A stretch of 64,000 nucleotides of DNA. It comes from Clostridia bacterium. Its GTDB lineage: Bacteria; Bacillota; Clostridia; Oscillospirales; CAG-272. The position numbers and the translations under genes are program-made. This document shows positions 48,562-56,979 of this stretch, one piece after another. The notes under the pieces are model-generated. The model saw nothing but the letters and a program-made list of their open reading frames with translations, did not search any database and was not told where the DNA came from. Each line of letters begins with the position of its first letter. Within the stretch, counting starts at the first letter, position 1. Location: assembly GCA_017416185.1 (NCBI GenBank), contig JAFQDF010000034.1, forward strand, positions 1 through 64,000. The letters run 5' to 3'.

Positions 48562-50559
48562 TTATGATTTTGGATGAATATGCGGTCTTGCACAGTGAGG
48601 TGGAAACGGCGGTCTGTGTCCCTCATTTATAACCTCGTCGGCGGTGGAGATATAGCGCTTTGCCTGTGCGGAGAAGAGCGTATAATACTCTCCCTTTGCC
48701 GCCATAAGCTGTTCGTGGTTACCCTGCTCAATAAGCTCGCCTTCCTTTAAGACAAGTATCTTTGAAGCTACGGTAGCGCTGGAAAGGCGGTGAGACACGA
48801 ATATCGTAGTCTTGTCCTTACGTAACTTATCAAACTGGCTGAACACCTCCTGCTCGGCTATAGCATCAAGGGATGCCGTAGGCTCGTCAAGGATAAGAAT
48901 ATCAGAGTCGCTGTAGAAGGCTCTTGCAATAGAGAGCTTCTGCCACTGACCGATGGAAAGCTCGATACCGTCTGTCTCAAAATATCTCATAAGAGGAGTA
49001 TCATATCCTCGGGGCAGCTGCTCTATATATTCATCGGCGTTACTGGACTTGGCGGCTTCGACTATCTCGGAGTCGATTATTCCCTTGTCGATATCACCGA
49101 AGGCGATATTCTCCTTTACGTTTACCGCGTACTTTCCGAAGTCCTGGAATATGATACCGTACATCTTGTACAGCTCTTCAACGTCGTATTCACGGATATC
49201 GTGACCGTCAAGCAGAATAACTCCCTCTGTGGGATCGTAAAGTCGGGTAAGGAGCTTGATAAGTGTAGTCTTGCCTGCACCGTTAAGACCCACCATAACG
49301 AGAGTTTCGCCCGGCTCGATGGTGACGTTGATATTTTTGAGCACGTCACGGCTTGTCCCCGGATAACGGAAGGATACATTACGCAGCTCTATGGTATGTC
49401 CCGTATGTCTCTTTAAGGGTGTAGGTACAGGAAGAATAGATCTTATCGTCTTTTTCTCCTGCATAAAGATAATGAGGTTATCTATAAACAGCGAGCCCTC
49501 GTATACCTGTGATATAACGTTGACAAGGGTGGTGACACCGCCTGAAATGGCTGTAAGCGCGCCTGTGTAGAGAGAATAGTCACCTATCTGTCCGTTACCC
49601 TTATATACGCTGTAGGCGATATAGAAAAACAGTAATCCGTTGACCACGGAGGTAACGAGAGTCATACCGATGCTCCATACTCCCTCACCGACGATAAGCT
49701 TTTTAAGACCCTTGAAATAGCCCTTGAATACCTTGTTATATCTGTCAATAAAGGTATCCGAAAGTCCGAAAAGCTTGACCTCCTTCACTAAATCCTTGTT
49801 TACCTGAACATCCGAATAATAGCTCATCTGCCGTCTGTCCTTGGAACGGTGACGCATATAGTGGAAGTTCTTTTTACGGTATACAAAGGTTATGATAGCG
49901 CTGGGCACCGATATCAGTATAACTATAAGGGGAGCTATGCTGCTGATAGCTATAAGTATAGCTATATAGCTGAATATACTGATAAGATTGGACACCAGAC
50001 TGAAGGTGGAGTTGAGAATATGTATAGGTCTCATACCCGCCTCGCGGTTGGCGTTCTCCAGCTTTTCGTAAAACTCGGGCATATCGTAGCGGGCAAGGTC
50101 GATCTCTTTTGCCTTACGCATTATCTTCACTTTAATGTGGTTTGTAACCACCTCGCCCGATATGCTCGTTATCATATTGCTTACAGAGTTTACAAGCTTG
50201 GTGAAAAACATATATCCGAACTGCAGCGCCATAGGCAGAGCTATTATACCGATAAGATCGGATGCCGTAAGGCTGCGCTCCATCGTAAACAGACCTGCAA
50301 GGGAGTTGAGAAGATGCGCAGATATATACGAACCAACAACAGGCATAACGCCGTTGAATATCGCCATAAATATCATTACAAAGAGCAGTATCGGTCTTGC
50401 CTCCCAGACAAGTCCGAAGATATAAAATACCCTCTTGAAAAATCCTCCCAATACCTGTTTGAGATATGAAGGAACTTCTTTTATGCTTTGGGGCTTTTGG
50501 GGTTTGAGCTTATCGTGTGCCTCCCACGTCGGACGTCCGCCCATAGATCCGGGTCCCAT
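48562..50559 (-). CDS. ABC exporter with fused membrane and ATPase domains
   Basis: The 665-residue half-transporter has six membrane segments in residues ~45-360 and an ATPase domain after ~385, with Walker A VGLNGAGKTT, a signature LSIGQWQKLSIARA and Walker B DILILDEPTASLD. The N-terminal extension begins MGPGSMGGRPTW. The type is that of lipid, drug or peptide exporters. The ATG at 50559 has AGAGGTGAT upstream, and the longer frame from 50622 reads through the promoter. The promoter carries a perfect inverted repeat. No partner gene is adjacent, so it probably works as a homodimer. Substrate unknown. Confidence 0.88.
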   Translation of the reverse strand: MGPGSMGGRPTWEAHDKLKPQKPQSIKEVPSYLKQVLGGFFKRVFYIFGLVWEARPILLFVMIFMAIFNGVMPVVGSYISAHLLNSLAGLFTMERSLTASDLIGIIALPMALQFGYMFFTKLVNSVSNMITSISGEVVTNHIKVKIMRKAKEIDLARYDMPEFYEKLENANREAGMRPIHILNSTFSLVSNLISIFSYIAILIAISSIAPLIVILISVPSAIITFVYRKKNFHYMRHRSKDRRQMSYYSDVQVNKDLVKEVKLFGLSDTFIDRYNKVFKGYFKGLKKLIVGEGVWSIGMTLVTSVVNGLLFFYIAYSVYKGNGQIGDYSLYTGALTAISGGVTTLVNVISQVYEGSLFIDNLIIFMQEKKTIRSILPVPTPLKRHTGHTIELRNVSFRYPGTSRDVLKNINVTIEPGETLVMVGLNGAGKTTLIKLLTRLYDPTEGVILLDGHDIREYDVEELYKMYGIIFQDFGKYAVNVKENIAFGDIDKGIIDSEIVEAAKSSNADEYIEQLPRGYDTPLMRYFETDGIELSIGQWQKLSIARAFYSDSDILILDEPTASLDAIAEQEVFSQFDKLRKDKTTIFVSHRLSSATVASKILVLKEGELIEQGNHEQLMAAKGEYYTLFSAQAKRYISTADEVINEGHRPPFPPHCARPHIHPKS

Positions 50560-50574
50560 ATAAAAATCACCTCT

Positions 50575-50627
50575 TATATTAGTTTGATATCTAATTATAT
50601 CAAACATAAGAGGTGATTTCAATATAT
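50575..50627 (-). promoter_or_regulatory. Promoter/operator of the ABC exporter gene
   Basis: On the minus strand TTGAAA (about 50624-50619) and TATAAT are 17 bp apart. A perfect 9-bp inverted repeat GTTTGATAT-N6-ATATCAAAC overlaps the -10 box. Outer arms ATCACCTCTTAT and ATAAGAGGTGAT flank it, the latter being the ribosome site. The inner dyad looks like a repressor operator. Confidence 0.65.
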
Positions 50628-50680
50628 CAACTTAAGGATTAGACGTACTAAACTATTTTCGGCATATTGCTGTAATTAGT

Positions 50681-51484
50681 TTAATAGTAGAAATCGTGAT
50701 TTCCTATACGGGTACAGAACCGCCTGTTATTAATTATCCAGGAGTTCACGGCGGTACGGGGATTGAGAAAATACAGGGCATCCTTTACCTTAACAAAGCC
50801 GTCAAGCACTGCCTTTGCCGCCATAATACTATCAGAGGTAGGCTCGTTATAGATACTGCCGTCGGATATGGGACTGAACTGGACTCCGAATTTGGTGTCA
50901 AATATTACGTCCTTTACCGTATTGGGAAACTGTGAGGATGCTTTTCTGTTCAGCACCACGTTTCCTACTCCGCATTTACCCATAAAGCTCTCTCCGCGGC
51001 TCTCGGCGCTTATTATCCGTGAAAGCCAATAGAGATCCTCGGAGTTGTAATAGCTCTGTGCCGGAGTTAAAGCCTGTCCGCCTCCCGTTACCGTAACGCG
51101 GCGGGTGGAGGAGTCCCACTCCACCTTAGCAGAAAACATCTCTGCAAGCTCGGTGACCGGCGCGTATACTCTGCCTGCCTTATTTCTGTTTATTCCGTCA
51201 CGGACAAGCACACGTCCGTTGGCTACCGAGTAGGCTCGTCCCTGATATACCTCAGCTTCAAGGTCGGTACCCTTTACCGTAGCGATCTTTGCCTTGTCGT
51301 TCCAGCCTACAGAGTAGCCTGCATACTGCTCGGTAAACTCTCGGACAGATGCATATGTAATGCCGTTTTCAATATAAGCGTCAAGGCCTTGTCCGTTGAC
51401 CGTAAGAGTGTTGGCATATACGGGCAGGCATAGGGTCAATATCAATGTGAGACATATGATTGGTGTGATTATTTTCTTAATCAT
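50681..51484 (-). CDS. Secreted SleB-type cell-wall hydrolase with copper-amine-oxidase-like N-domain
   Basis: The 267-residue exported protein has a signal peptide of about 24 residues and a Cu_amine_oxidN1-like domain (residues ~25-135). Its C-terminal Hydrolase_2 (SleB) domain contains LSRIISAESRGESFMGKCGV, with the catalytic Glu in AESRGE, and VVLNRKASSQFPN. SleB-type enzymes are lytic transglycosylases of peptidoglycan, many of them spore-cortex enzymes. It is a stand-alone minus-strand gene. It may act in germination or in wall turnover. Confidence 0.88.
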   Translation of the reverse strand: MIKKIITPIICLTLILTLCLPVYANTLTVNGQGLDAYIENGITYASVREFTEQYAGYSVGWNDKAKIATVKGTDLEAEVYQGRAYSVANGRVLVRDGINRNKAGRVYAPVTELAEMFSAKVEWDSSTRRVTVTGGGQALTPAQSYYNSEDLYWLSRIISAESRGESFMGKCGVGNVVLNRKASSQFPNTVKDVIFDTKFGVQFSPISDGSIYNEPTSDSIMAAKAVLDGFVKVKDALYFLNPRTAVNSWIINNRRFCTRIGNHDFYY

Positions 51485-51548
51485 AAAACACCTCCTTTGC
51501 TATATCATAACACAAAAGAGGTGTCGAAAACAAATGTAATATATACCA

Positions 51549-51582
51549 TCAAAATAAGCAAGCTTGCAGCTTGCTTATTTTA
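51549..51582 (-). terminator. Terminator overlapping the end of the nucleotidyltransferase gene
   Basis: AATAAGCAAGCT pairs with AGCTTGCTTATT; the stop codon of the 51575 gene is inside the stem. Confidence 0.8.
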
Positions 51583-52300
51583 TACCTTTATATTCAGCTT
51601 TTACCTTTTCGTAGCTTTCGAGGTTGCCTATATCGTAGCGTTTGCCCGGCATCTCCATAGCGTAAACGGCAGATTTTTTACAGAGCCAGGAAACAAGGCT
51701 TCCCGGGGCATCATAGCCGCAACCGTCCTCCAAGGCTTCACCTATGCGGGCGGCGTCCTCTCTTGTATAGATATAGAACGGAGGACAGACCCAATGAGTA
51801 GCAGGAGTTGGAGATTTTTCTGTCATTTCGGTGATACGGTCGTTTTCATCTACCGTTACCACACCGCATTTAAGGAGCTTATTCTCATCCGCTTCATAAA
51901 AACGCATAACCGAGGACGCTTTCTTTTCCTTATAATACTCAAGGAAGGAGCAAAGCGAGAAATCAAGGAGATTATCACCTGCGATGACCATTATCTCATC
52001 GTCGATGCCAAGGGTATCAAGGGCAAATTTGATGTCCTTGACCGCACCGAGACGTGTCTCGTTGGTAAAGGTGTTATCGTTGACCACTCTTACTCGCTCA
52101 GGCGCCCATTTTTCAAAGTGCTCTGCAAATTTTCCGTTGGAAATAACGATATATTCATCTATCATGCCCGAGCGGTCAATATCTTCTATAAGCCAGTCAA
52201 GGATGGTTTTGTCACCTACCGTTAAGAGCGGCTTGGGAAAATTCTCGGTCAGGGGATAAAGTCGGGTGGCATAGCCTGCCGCTAAAATAAGACATTTCAT
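51575..52300 (-). CDS. Sugar nucleotidyltransferase
   Basis: The 241-residue protein starts MKCLILAAGYATRLYPLTEN, the nucleotide-binding signature of NTP_transferase (RmlA/GalU/GlmU type), with FPKPLLTVGDKTILD and a later GDNLLDF metal-binding motif. It should activate a sugar-1-phosphate with a nucleotide. It lies downstream of feoAB and near the polysaccharide cluster and may serve that cluster. The exact sugar is not evident. Confidence 0.85.
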   Translation of the reverse strand: MKCLILAAGYATRLYPLTENFPKPLLTVGDKTILDWLIEDIDRSGMIDEYIVISNGKFAEHFEKWAPERVRVVNDNTFTNETRLGAVKDIKFALDTLGIDDEIMVIAGDNLLDFSLCSFLEYYKEKKASSVMRFYEADENKLLKCGVVTVDENDRITEMTEKSPTPATHWVCPPFYIYTREDAARIGEALEDGCGYDAPGSLVSWLCKKSAVYAMEMPGKRYDIGNLESYEKVKAEYKGIK

Positions 52301-52349
52301 AATATTACCTCTGCTTTCTCTTACAGTATAGCATTATTTTGTTGAAATG

Positions 52350-54269
52350 TCAAATATTTAGCAGATAGCATATTCCCAATCCTGTAATAAGAGGTATCAA
52401 AAAAGCAGCCAACGTCCATCTGAGACTTCCTGTCTCTTTCTTTATCGTAAGCAGAGTGGTTGAACAAGGAAAATGGCATATGCAGAATATAAGCACCGAT
52501 ATGCATTTTGTTATATCCCAACCGTGGGTAACAAGCAGATCTCTTAACTGCCCTATATTGCCTATATCGGCAAGCACTCCCGAGCCTGTATATCCCATAA
52601 TCATAAGGGGCAAAACTATCTCGTTTGCGGGAAAGCCTAAAATGAAGGCTACCAGTATCACTCCGTCAAGTCCGAACATGGCAGCAAAAGGATCTAAAAA
52701 GGCGGATATATGGGCAAGCACGCTCTGTCCCGACAGGTTTATATTTGCCATAAGCCATATCAGCACCCCCGCCGGTGCGGCAACCGCCACGGCCCTGCCC
52801 AGCACAAAAAGTGTCCTGTCAAGAAAGGAACGTACCAAAACCTCTCCGATACGCGGCATACGGTAAGGTGGAAGCTCAAGAGTGAAGGCAGAGCATTTTC
52901 CTCTCAATATAGTGTTGGAAAGGATATAAGACATTGTAAGAGTCACAAATATACCGAAAAGTATCACACCGCACAGTACTAAAGGAGACAGCCATTCCGC
53001 AAAGAATAACGATATAAGTATGATAAGCATTGGAAATCTGCCATTACAGGGCACAAAAACGTTGGTCAGTATTCCAACAAGCCTTTCTCTTGGAGAATCG
53101 ATTATTCGACATCCGCAGACTCCTACTGCGTTACAGCCAAGTCCCATACACATTGTCAGACTTTGCTTACCGCAGCTGCCCGCACGGCAGAAGTATGTAT
53201 CCATATTATAGGCTATCCTGGGCAGAAATCCGCTGTCTTCAAGTAAAGTAAACAGAGGAAAGAATATTGCCATCGGCGGCAGCATCACCGCCACCACCCA
53301 GCCGAGCACTCTCCATAGTCCGTAGACCAACATTTCTCTTAGAAAAACAGGAACAGATATTGCTATAAGAAACCGGTTTATATACCCCTCGGCTATATTG
53401 AAAGCGTTTGAAAGGAGAGCCGAGGGATAGTTTGCACCCTTGACGGTAATATAAAGCACTCCGCACAAAAGCAGCAGCATTATCGGTATTGCCGTAAATC
53501 TGCCTGTAATAAAACTGTCAATGCGTCGGGTACGCTCTATTCTTTTTTCATTATGCGAAAGGGTGGCATCGGCAATGCTGTGGGCATTTTCTGCGATCCG
53601 TTCTGCAATGAGGTCACAGCACTTTTCGGGGTAATAACCTATCCCCCACAGATATTCGTATGCGTGGATAAACTCAGGCTCCTCTATCCTTTCTCCCGAT
53701 ATTATAGCCAGCTTTTGTCCGCGGCTATAGCGGTCATCGATAAGGGTAAGGGCATACTCTATTTCCTTGTCATAAGTAACCCTGTATCCTTTTCCGAGCT
53801 CCTTATCGAGGGCTGAGATCACTTCACAATTTCCTCTTTTGAGGTTTGCAGTTGACCTCACAACGGGAATATGCAAAAGCTCGCTCAAGCCTTCAATATC
53901 TACCCTGACACCGTATTTTTCTGCCTCATCCCAAAGATTAAGTACCAGAATAACTTTCGGGGTTATCTCAAGGATCTGAAGCACCAGTGTCAGGTTTCTT
54001 TCAAGGGTAGAGGCATCACACACAGCAAGTATGATATCAGCCTCCCCTGAGGCTATAAACTCACGGGCTATCTCCTCTTCGGGAGAACGGCTGGAAAGTG
54101 AATATGTACCCGGAAGATCGACCACACGGTATCTCCTATCATACATTCCCTCGGCAAGCTCCACCGTCTTCCCTGTCCAGTTTCCTGTATGCTGCTTCAT
54201 TCCCGTAAGTGAATTAAAAAGGGTGGTCTTGCCTACGTTGGGATTACCCGCAAGGGCTATCGTCTTCAT
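52350..54269 (-). CDS. feoB: Ferrous iron transporter FeoB
   Basis: This 639-residue protein has an N-terminal GTPase domain (P-loop GNPNVGKTT at residues 8-16, DLPGTYSL, NLWD) and a polytopic membrane domain with two Gate repeats. It imports Fe2+. The length is typical of Bacillota. The start overlaps feoA by 26 bp. FeoB is the only iron importer in the window, and the anaerobic habit of the organism fits. Confidence 0.96.
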   Translation of the reverse strand: MKTIALAGNPNVGKTTLFNSLTGMKQHTGNWTGKTVELAEGMYDRRYRVVDLPGTYSLSSRSPEEEIAREFIASGEADIILAVCDASTLERNLTLVLQILEITPKVILVLNLWDEAEKYGVRVDIEGLSELLHIPVVRSTANLKRGNCEVISALDKELGKGYRVTYDKEIEYALTLIDDRYSRGQKLAIISGERIEEPEFIHAYEYLWGIGYYPEKCCDLIAERIAENAHSIADATLSHNEKRIERTRRIDSFITGRFTAIPIMLLLLCGVLYITVKGANYPSALLSNAFNIAEGYINRFLIAISVPVFLREMLVYGLWRVLGWVVAVMLPPMAIFFPLFTLLEDSGFLPRIAYNMDTYFCRAGSCGKQSLTMCMGLGCNAVGVCGCRIIDSPRERLVGILTNVFVPCNGRFPMLIILISLFFAEWLSPLVLCGVILFGIFVTLTMSYILSNTILRGKCSAFTLELPPYRMPRIGEVLVRSFLDRTLFVLGRAVAVAAPAGVLIWLMANINLSGQSVLAHISAFLDPFAAMFGLDGVILVAFILGFPANEIVLPLMIMGYTGSGVLADIGNIGQLRDLLVTHGWDITKCISVLIFCICHFPCSTTLLTIKKETGSLRWTLAAFLIPLITGLGICYLLNI

Positions 54270-54501
54270 CCTTATCCACCTCCACCTCTACGTCCCGTGC
54301 ATCGCTGCACCTTATTGCTATAACGGCACCTCTCAGACTGTAAGCCTTCATACTACCGCGAGATGAAAGGATACAGCCCACACGGGAGCCGCGTATAAGT
54401 CCGAGATCCATAAAACGCTGTCGAATACCTCCACAGTTTTTTACCTCTGTAATCAAGGCTGACTGCCCTGCCTTCATTTCTGATAACACAGTTTTATTCA
54501 T
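54244..54501 (-). CDS. feoA: Ferrous iron transport accessory protein FeoA
   Basis: The 85-residue SH3-like protein (MKAGQSALITEVKNCGGIRQ, then RFMDLGLIRGSRVGCIL) assists FeoB. It overlaps the feoB start by 26 bp, so the two are coupled. A 9-bp inverted repeat (CTGATAACA/TGTTATCAG; 54480-54488 and 54514-54522) brackets its ribosome site and start codon. Confidence 0.93.
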   Translation of the reverse strand: MNKTVLSEMKAGQSALITEVKNCGGIRQRFMDLGLIRGSRVGCILSSRGSMKAYSLRGAVIAIRCSDARDVEVEVDKDEDDSPCG

Positions 54502-54533
54502 TATTAATCACCTTGTTATCAGTATATAAAAAA

Positions 54534-54575
54534 AGAAGCCTTTTGCTACATCATATGCAAAAGGCTTTATGTTAA
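54534..54575. terminator. Terminator of the prs gene
   Basis: AAGCCTTTTGC pairs with GCAAAAGGCTT around a ten-base loop. It separates the polysaccharide/prs genes from feoAB. Confidence 0.82.
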
Positions 54576-54580
54576 ATTAT

Positions 54581-55696
54581 TCAGTTTCTTCTTTCGGGGG
54601 GAATCTTTGAAAGAAGCTTGTTGATACGGTCGATGGGCTTGAGAAGCGGGCTGATGGACTTATCGTGGTTAAGTGTGTCTATAAGCAGAGATACGTACTT
54701 ACACATATTGACCGAATGATACCATTCCCTCTCCTTGAGCTCAGGTGAGCCGTAAATAAGATTGGTGGTGAAGATCTTGTCAAATACCTTCTTTTCGTAC
54801 ATCTCGTCAAACTTGTCAAGACCGTTACAGAAAAGACCGAAGGTAGCAAAGATGAAGATACGGTTTGCACCCATCTCCTTTAAGTGCTTTGCAACCTCAA
54901 ACATAGACTCACCTGAGGAGATCATATCGTCTACAACGATGATATCCTTGCCCTTGACGTCACGTCCAAGGTATTCGTGTGCTTCTATGGGATTACGGCC
55001 GTCGACGATAACGGAGTAGTTTCTTCTCTTGTAGAACATACCCAGGTCTATACCGAGGACAGAGGAATAATACATACTTCTGCTCATTGCACCCTCATCA
55101 GGTGATACAAGCATAAGGTCATTCTTGTTGAGTGAAATATCAGGATAAACACGGACAAGATTTTTGATCATCTGATATGTAGGATGAACGTTGTCAAAGC
55201 CGTGGTTGGGAATTGCGTTCTGAACGCGGGGATCGTGGGCGTCAAAGGTAATAATGTTGGAAACACCAAGGCTTATAAGCTCCTGAAGCGCGGAAGCACA
55301 GTCAAGAGATTCTCTCATAGAGCGCTTGTGCTGTCTGCCCTCGTAAAGCATAGGCATAATAACAGAAATTCTGTTAGCCTTGCCCTCTATCGCACAGATA
55401 AGACGCTTTAAGTCCTGATAGTGATCGTCGGGACTCATAGGAACGCTTTCACCGTACATCTTATAACGAACACCGTAATTGAACACATCCGCTATAACGT
55501 ATACGTCGTGACCGCGGAGCGAATCGTGAAGTACACACTTACCCTCGCCGCTTCCGAAACGGGGCCACTGAGGCTTGATAATAAAGCTCTCGTCTCCGCC
55601 TCTCCACTGTCTGAGATAACTGTCTACCTGTTCTGCGAAATTCTCACCGCCTGTGAGAGTTATTACGCTGAGATCTCCTCGCAATGTTTCACTCAT
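54581..55696 (-). CDS. prs: Ribose-phosphate pyrophosphokinase (long form)
   Basis: The 371-residue protein has the PRPP-synthetase plan: N-terminal half with DHYQDLKRLICAIEGKANRISVIMP, then the PRPP loop VVDDMISSGESM near residues 256-267. It makes PRPP for nucleotides and His/Trp. It is about 55 residues longer than classic Prs (about 315). The ATG at 55696 has AAAGGA 9 nt upstream; the longer frame has only a TTG. The relevant family is a clostridial Prs variant. Confidence 0.87.
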   Translation of the reverse strand: MSETLRGDLSVITLTGGENFAEQVDSYLRQWRGGDESFIIKPQWPRFGSGEGKCVLHDSLRGHDVYVIADVFNYGVRYKMYGESVPMSPDDHYQDLKRLICAIEGKANRISVIMPMLYEGRQHKRSMRESLDCASALQELISLGVSNIITFDAHDPRVQNAIPNHGFDNVHPTYQMIKNLVRVYPDISLNKNDLMLVSPDEGAMSRSMYYSSVLGIDLGMFYKRRNYSVIVDGRNPIEAHEYLGRDVKGKDIIVVDDMISSGESMFEVAKHLKEMGANRIFIFATFGLFCNGLDKFDEMYEKKVFDKIFTTNLIYGSPELKEREWYHSVNMCKYVSLLIDTLNHDKSISPLLKPIDRINKLLSKIPPERRN

Positions 55697-55796
55697 TTTT
55701 AGATTTCCTTTCAAGATTTTTACTGCTGATTATTACAAACTGTATTTAGTGTGAATCGCCAAACTGTCAAGTGCAGTATGGCCGCGGGCTAAGCGC

Positions 55797-56888
55797 TTAC
55801 TTGCTGTATTTTAATACTATCTTCTGCATCTCATCCAGCTTCTTTTCCATATCGTAAGCAAGCCAGTACTGATTTTTTGTTCTAACAAGATTGTGCTCGG
55901 GATAGTCGGTCTTGAAATAAACGTCTCCCTCAAGCCAGTCTGTCATAAAACGGGCAACAAGCTCTGCCGTCATAACATATGCTCCGAGATGCATAGTTTC
56001 AAGCTCCTTTGCCGTCATAGAATCCTTGATGGTGGCAATAAAGCCCTTGCAGTACGCATCGTACTTGTCAAGATCAAGGAATACCTTGGAGTACTCGGGA
56101 TCATCCTCTATAGTGTTGTTGGCACCGAAACGGATAGCATCACCGAAATCGTATGCCGCAAGACCGGGCATTACGGTATCAAGGTCGATAACCGCCAGAG
56201 CCTCGTTGGTGTCAACATCAAGAAGAACGTTGTTACACTTGGTATCGTTATGGGTAACACGAAGAGGAAGCTCGCCCTTTTCAAGCATTGTACAAAGCGA
56301 ACAAGCCAGATCATAGTGACTTCTTAAATACTCAAGCTCGGTCTCAACCGTCTTTACTCTGTCAAACTCATCCTTTTCCGCTACTGCAAAGAGCTTTTCA
56401 AGTCTCTTCTTGGTGTTATGGAAATCGGGAATACTCTCAAAAAGACAGGATGCATCAAAATCGCTTAAATGCTTCTGGAAGGTGCCGAAGCCCTTACCCG
56501 CTTCAAGCATGATAAAAAGATTGCTGTTATTATGAGTGATGGAATTATCTATAAAGCGGTAGCCTCTCCAGAAATTTCCCTCTTCATCATATGCAAAATT
56601 CTTTCCTTCGGGAGTATAAAGGAAATGAAGAACGTTTCTCTTGGCGGTCTCCTCCGTCTCCTTTACCTTTGCACGAATATGCTCGGTCACACGTTCTATG
56701 TTCTGCATAACCCCCTCGGGATTCTTGAACACATATGTGTTGACCTTCTGAATGATATATTTTTTATCCTCACCGTCACGGTGATATGTCACAAGATACG
56801 TCTGATTGATATTGCCGGTCTTGATCTGCTCGCAACCGACGTATTCGCCCTCTATTGCAAAAAGAGCTCCTACATGCTGTAAATCCAT
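55797..56888 (-). CDS. APH-family sugar kinase (N-acetylhexosamine kinase-like)
   Basis: The 363-residue protein has the aminoglycoside-phosphotransferase fold: N-lobe with YIIQKVNTYVFKNPEGVMQN, catalytic loop LRVTHNDTKCNNVLLD and metal-binding VIDLDTVMPG. This layout is like NahK, the kinase that phosphorylates N-acetylhexosamines at C1. It stands next to a galactokinase-like GHMP kinase, so both may activate sugars for the polysaccharide cluster or salvage host-glycan sugars. The substrate is inferred from family. Confidence 0.78.
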   Translation of the reverse strand: MDLQHVGALFAIEGEYVGCEQIKTGNINQTYLVTYHRDGEDKKYIIQKVNTYVFKNPEGVMQNIERVTEHIRAKVKETEETAKRNVLHFLYTPEGKNFAYDEEGNFWRGYRFIDNSITHNNSNLFIMLEAGKGFGTFQKHLSDFDASCLFESIPDFHNTKKRLEKLFAVAEKDEFDRVKTVETELEYLRSHYDLACSLCTMLEKGELPLRVTHNDTKCNNVLLDVDTNEALAVIDLDTVMPGLAAYDFGDAIRFGANNTIEDDPEYSKVFLDLDKYDAYCKGFIATIKDSMTAKELETMHLGAYVMTAELVARFMTDWLEGDVYFKTDYPEHNLVRTKNQYWLAYDMEKKLDEMQKIVLKYSK

Positions 56889-56979
56889 TATAATAACCTC
56901 TCTGTCAAAATATATAGATTTCTACCATTAATATATTATACCATAAATAATAAATATTTCAATACTATTCGTGGATATT

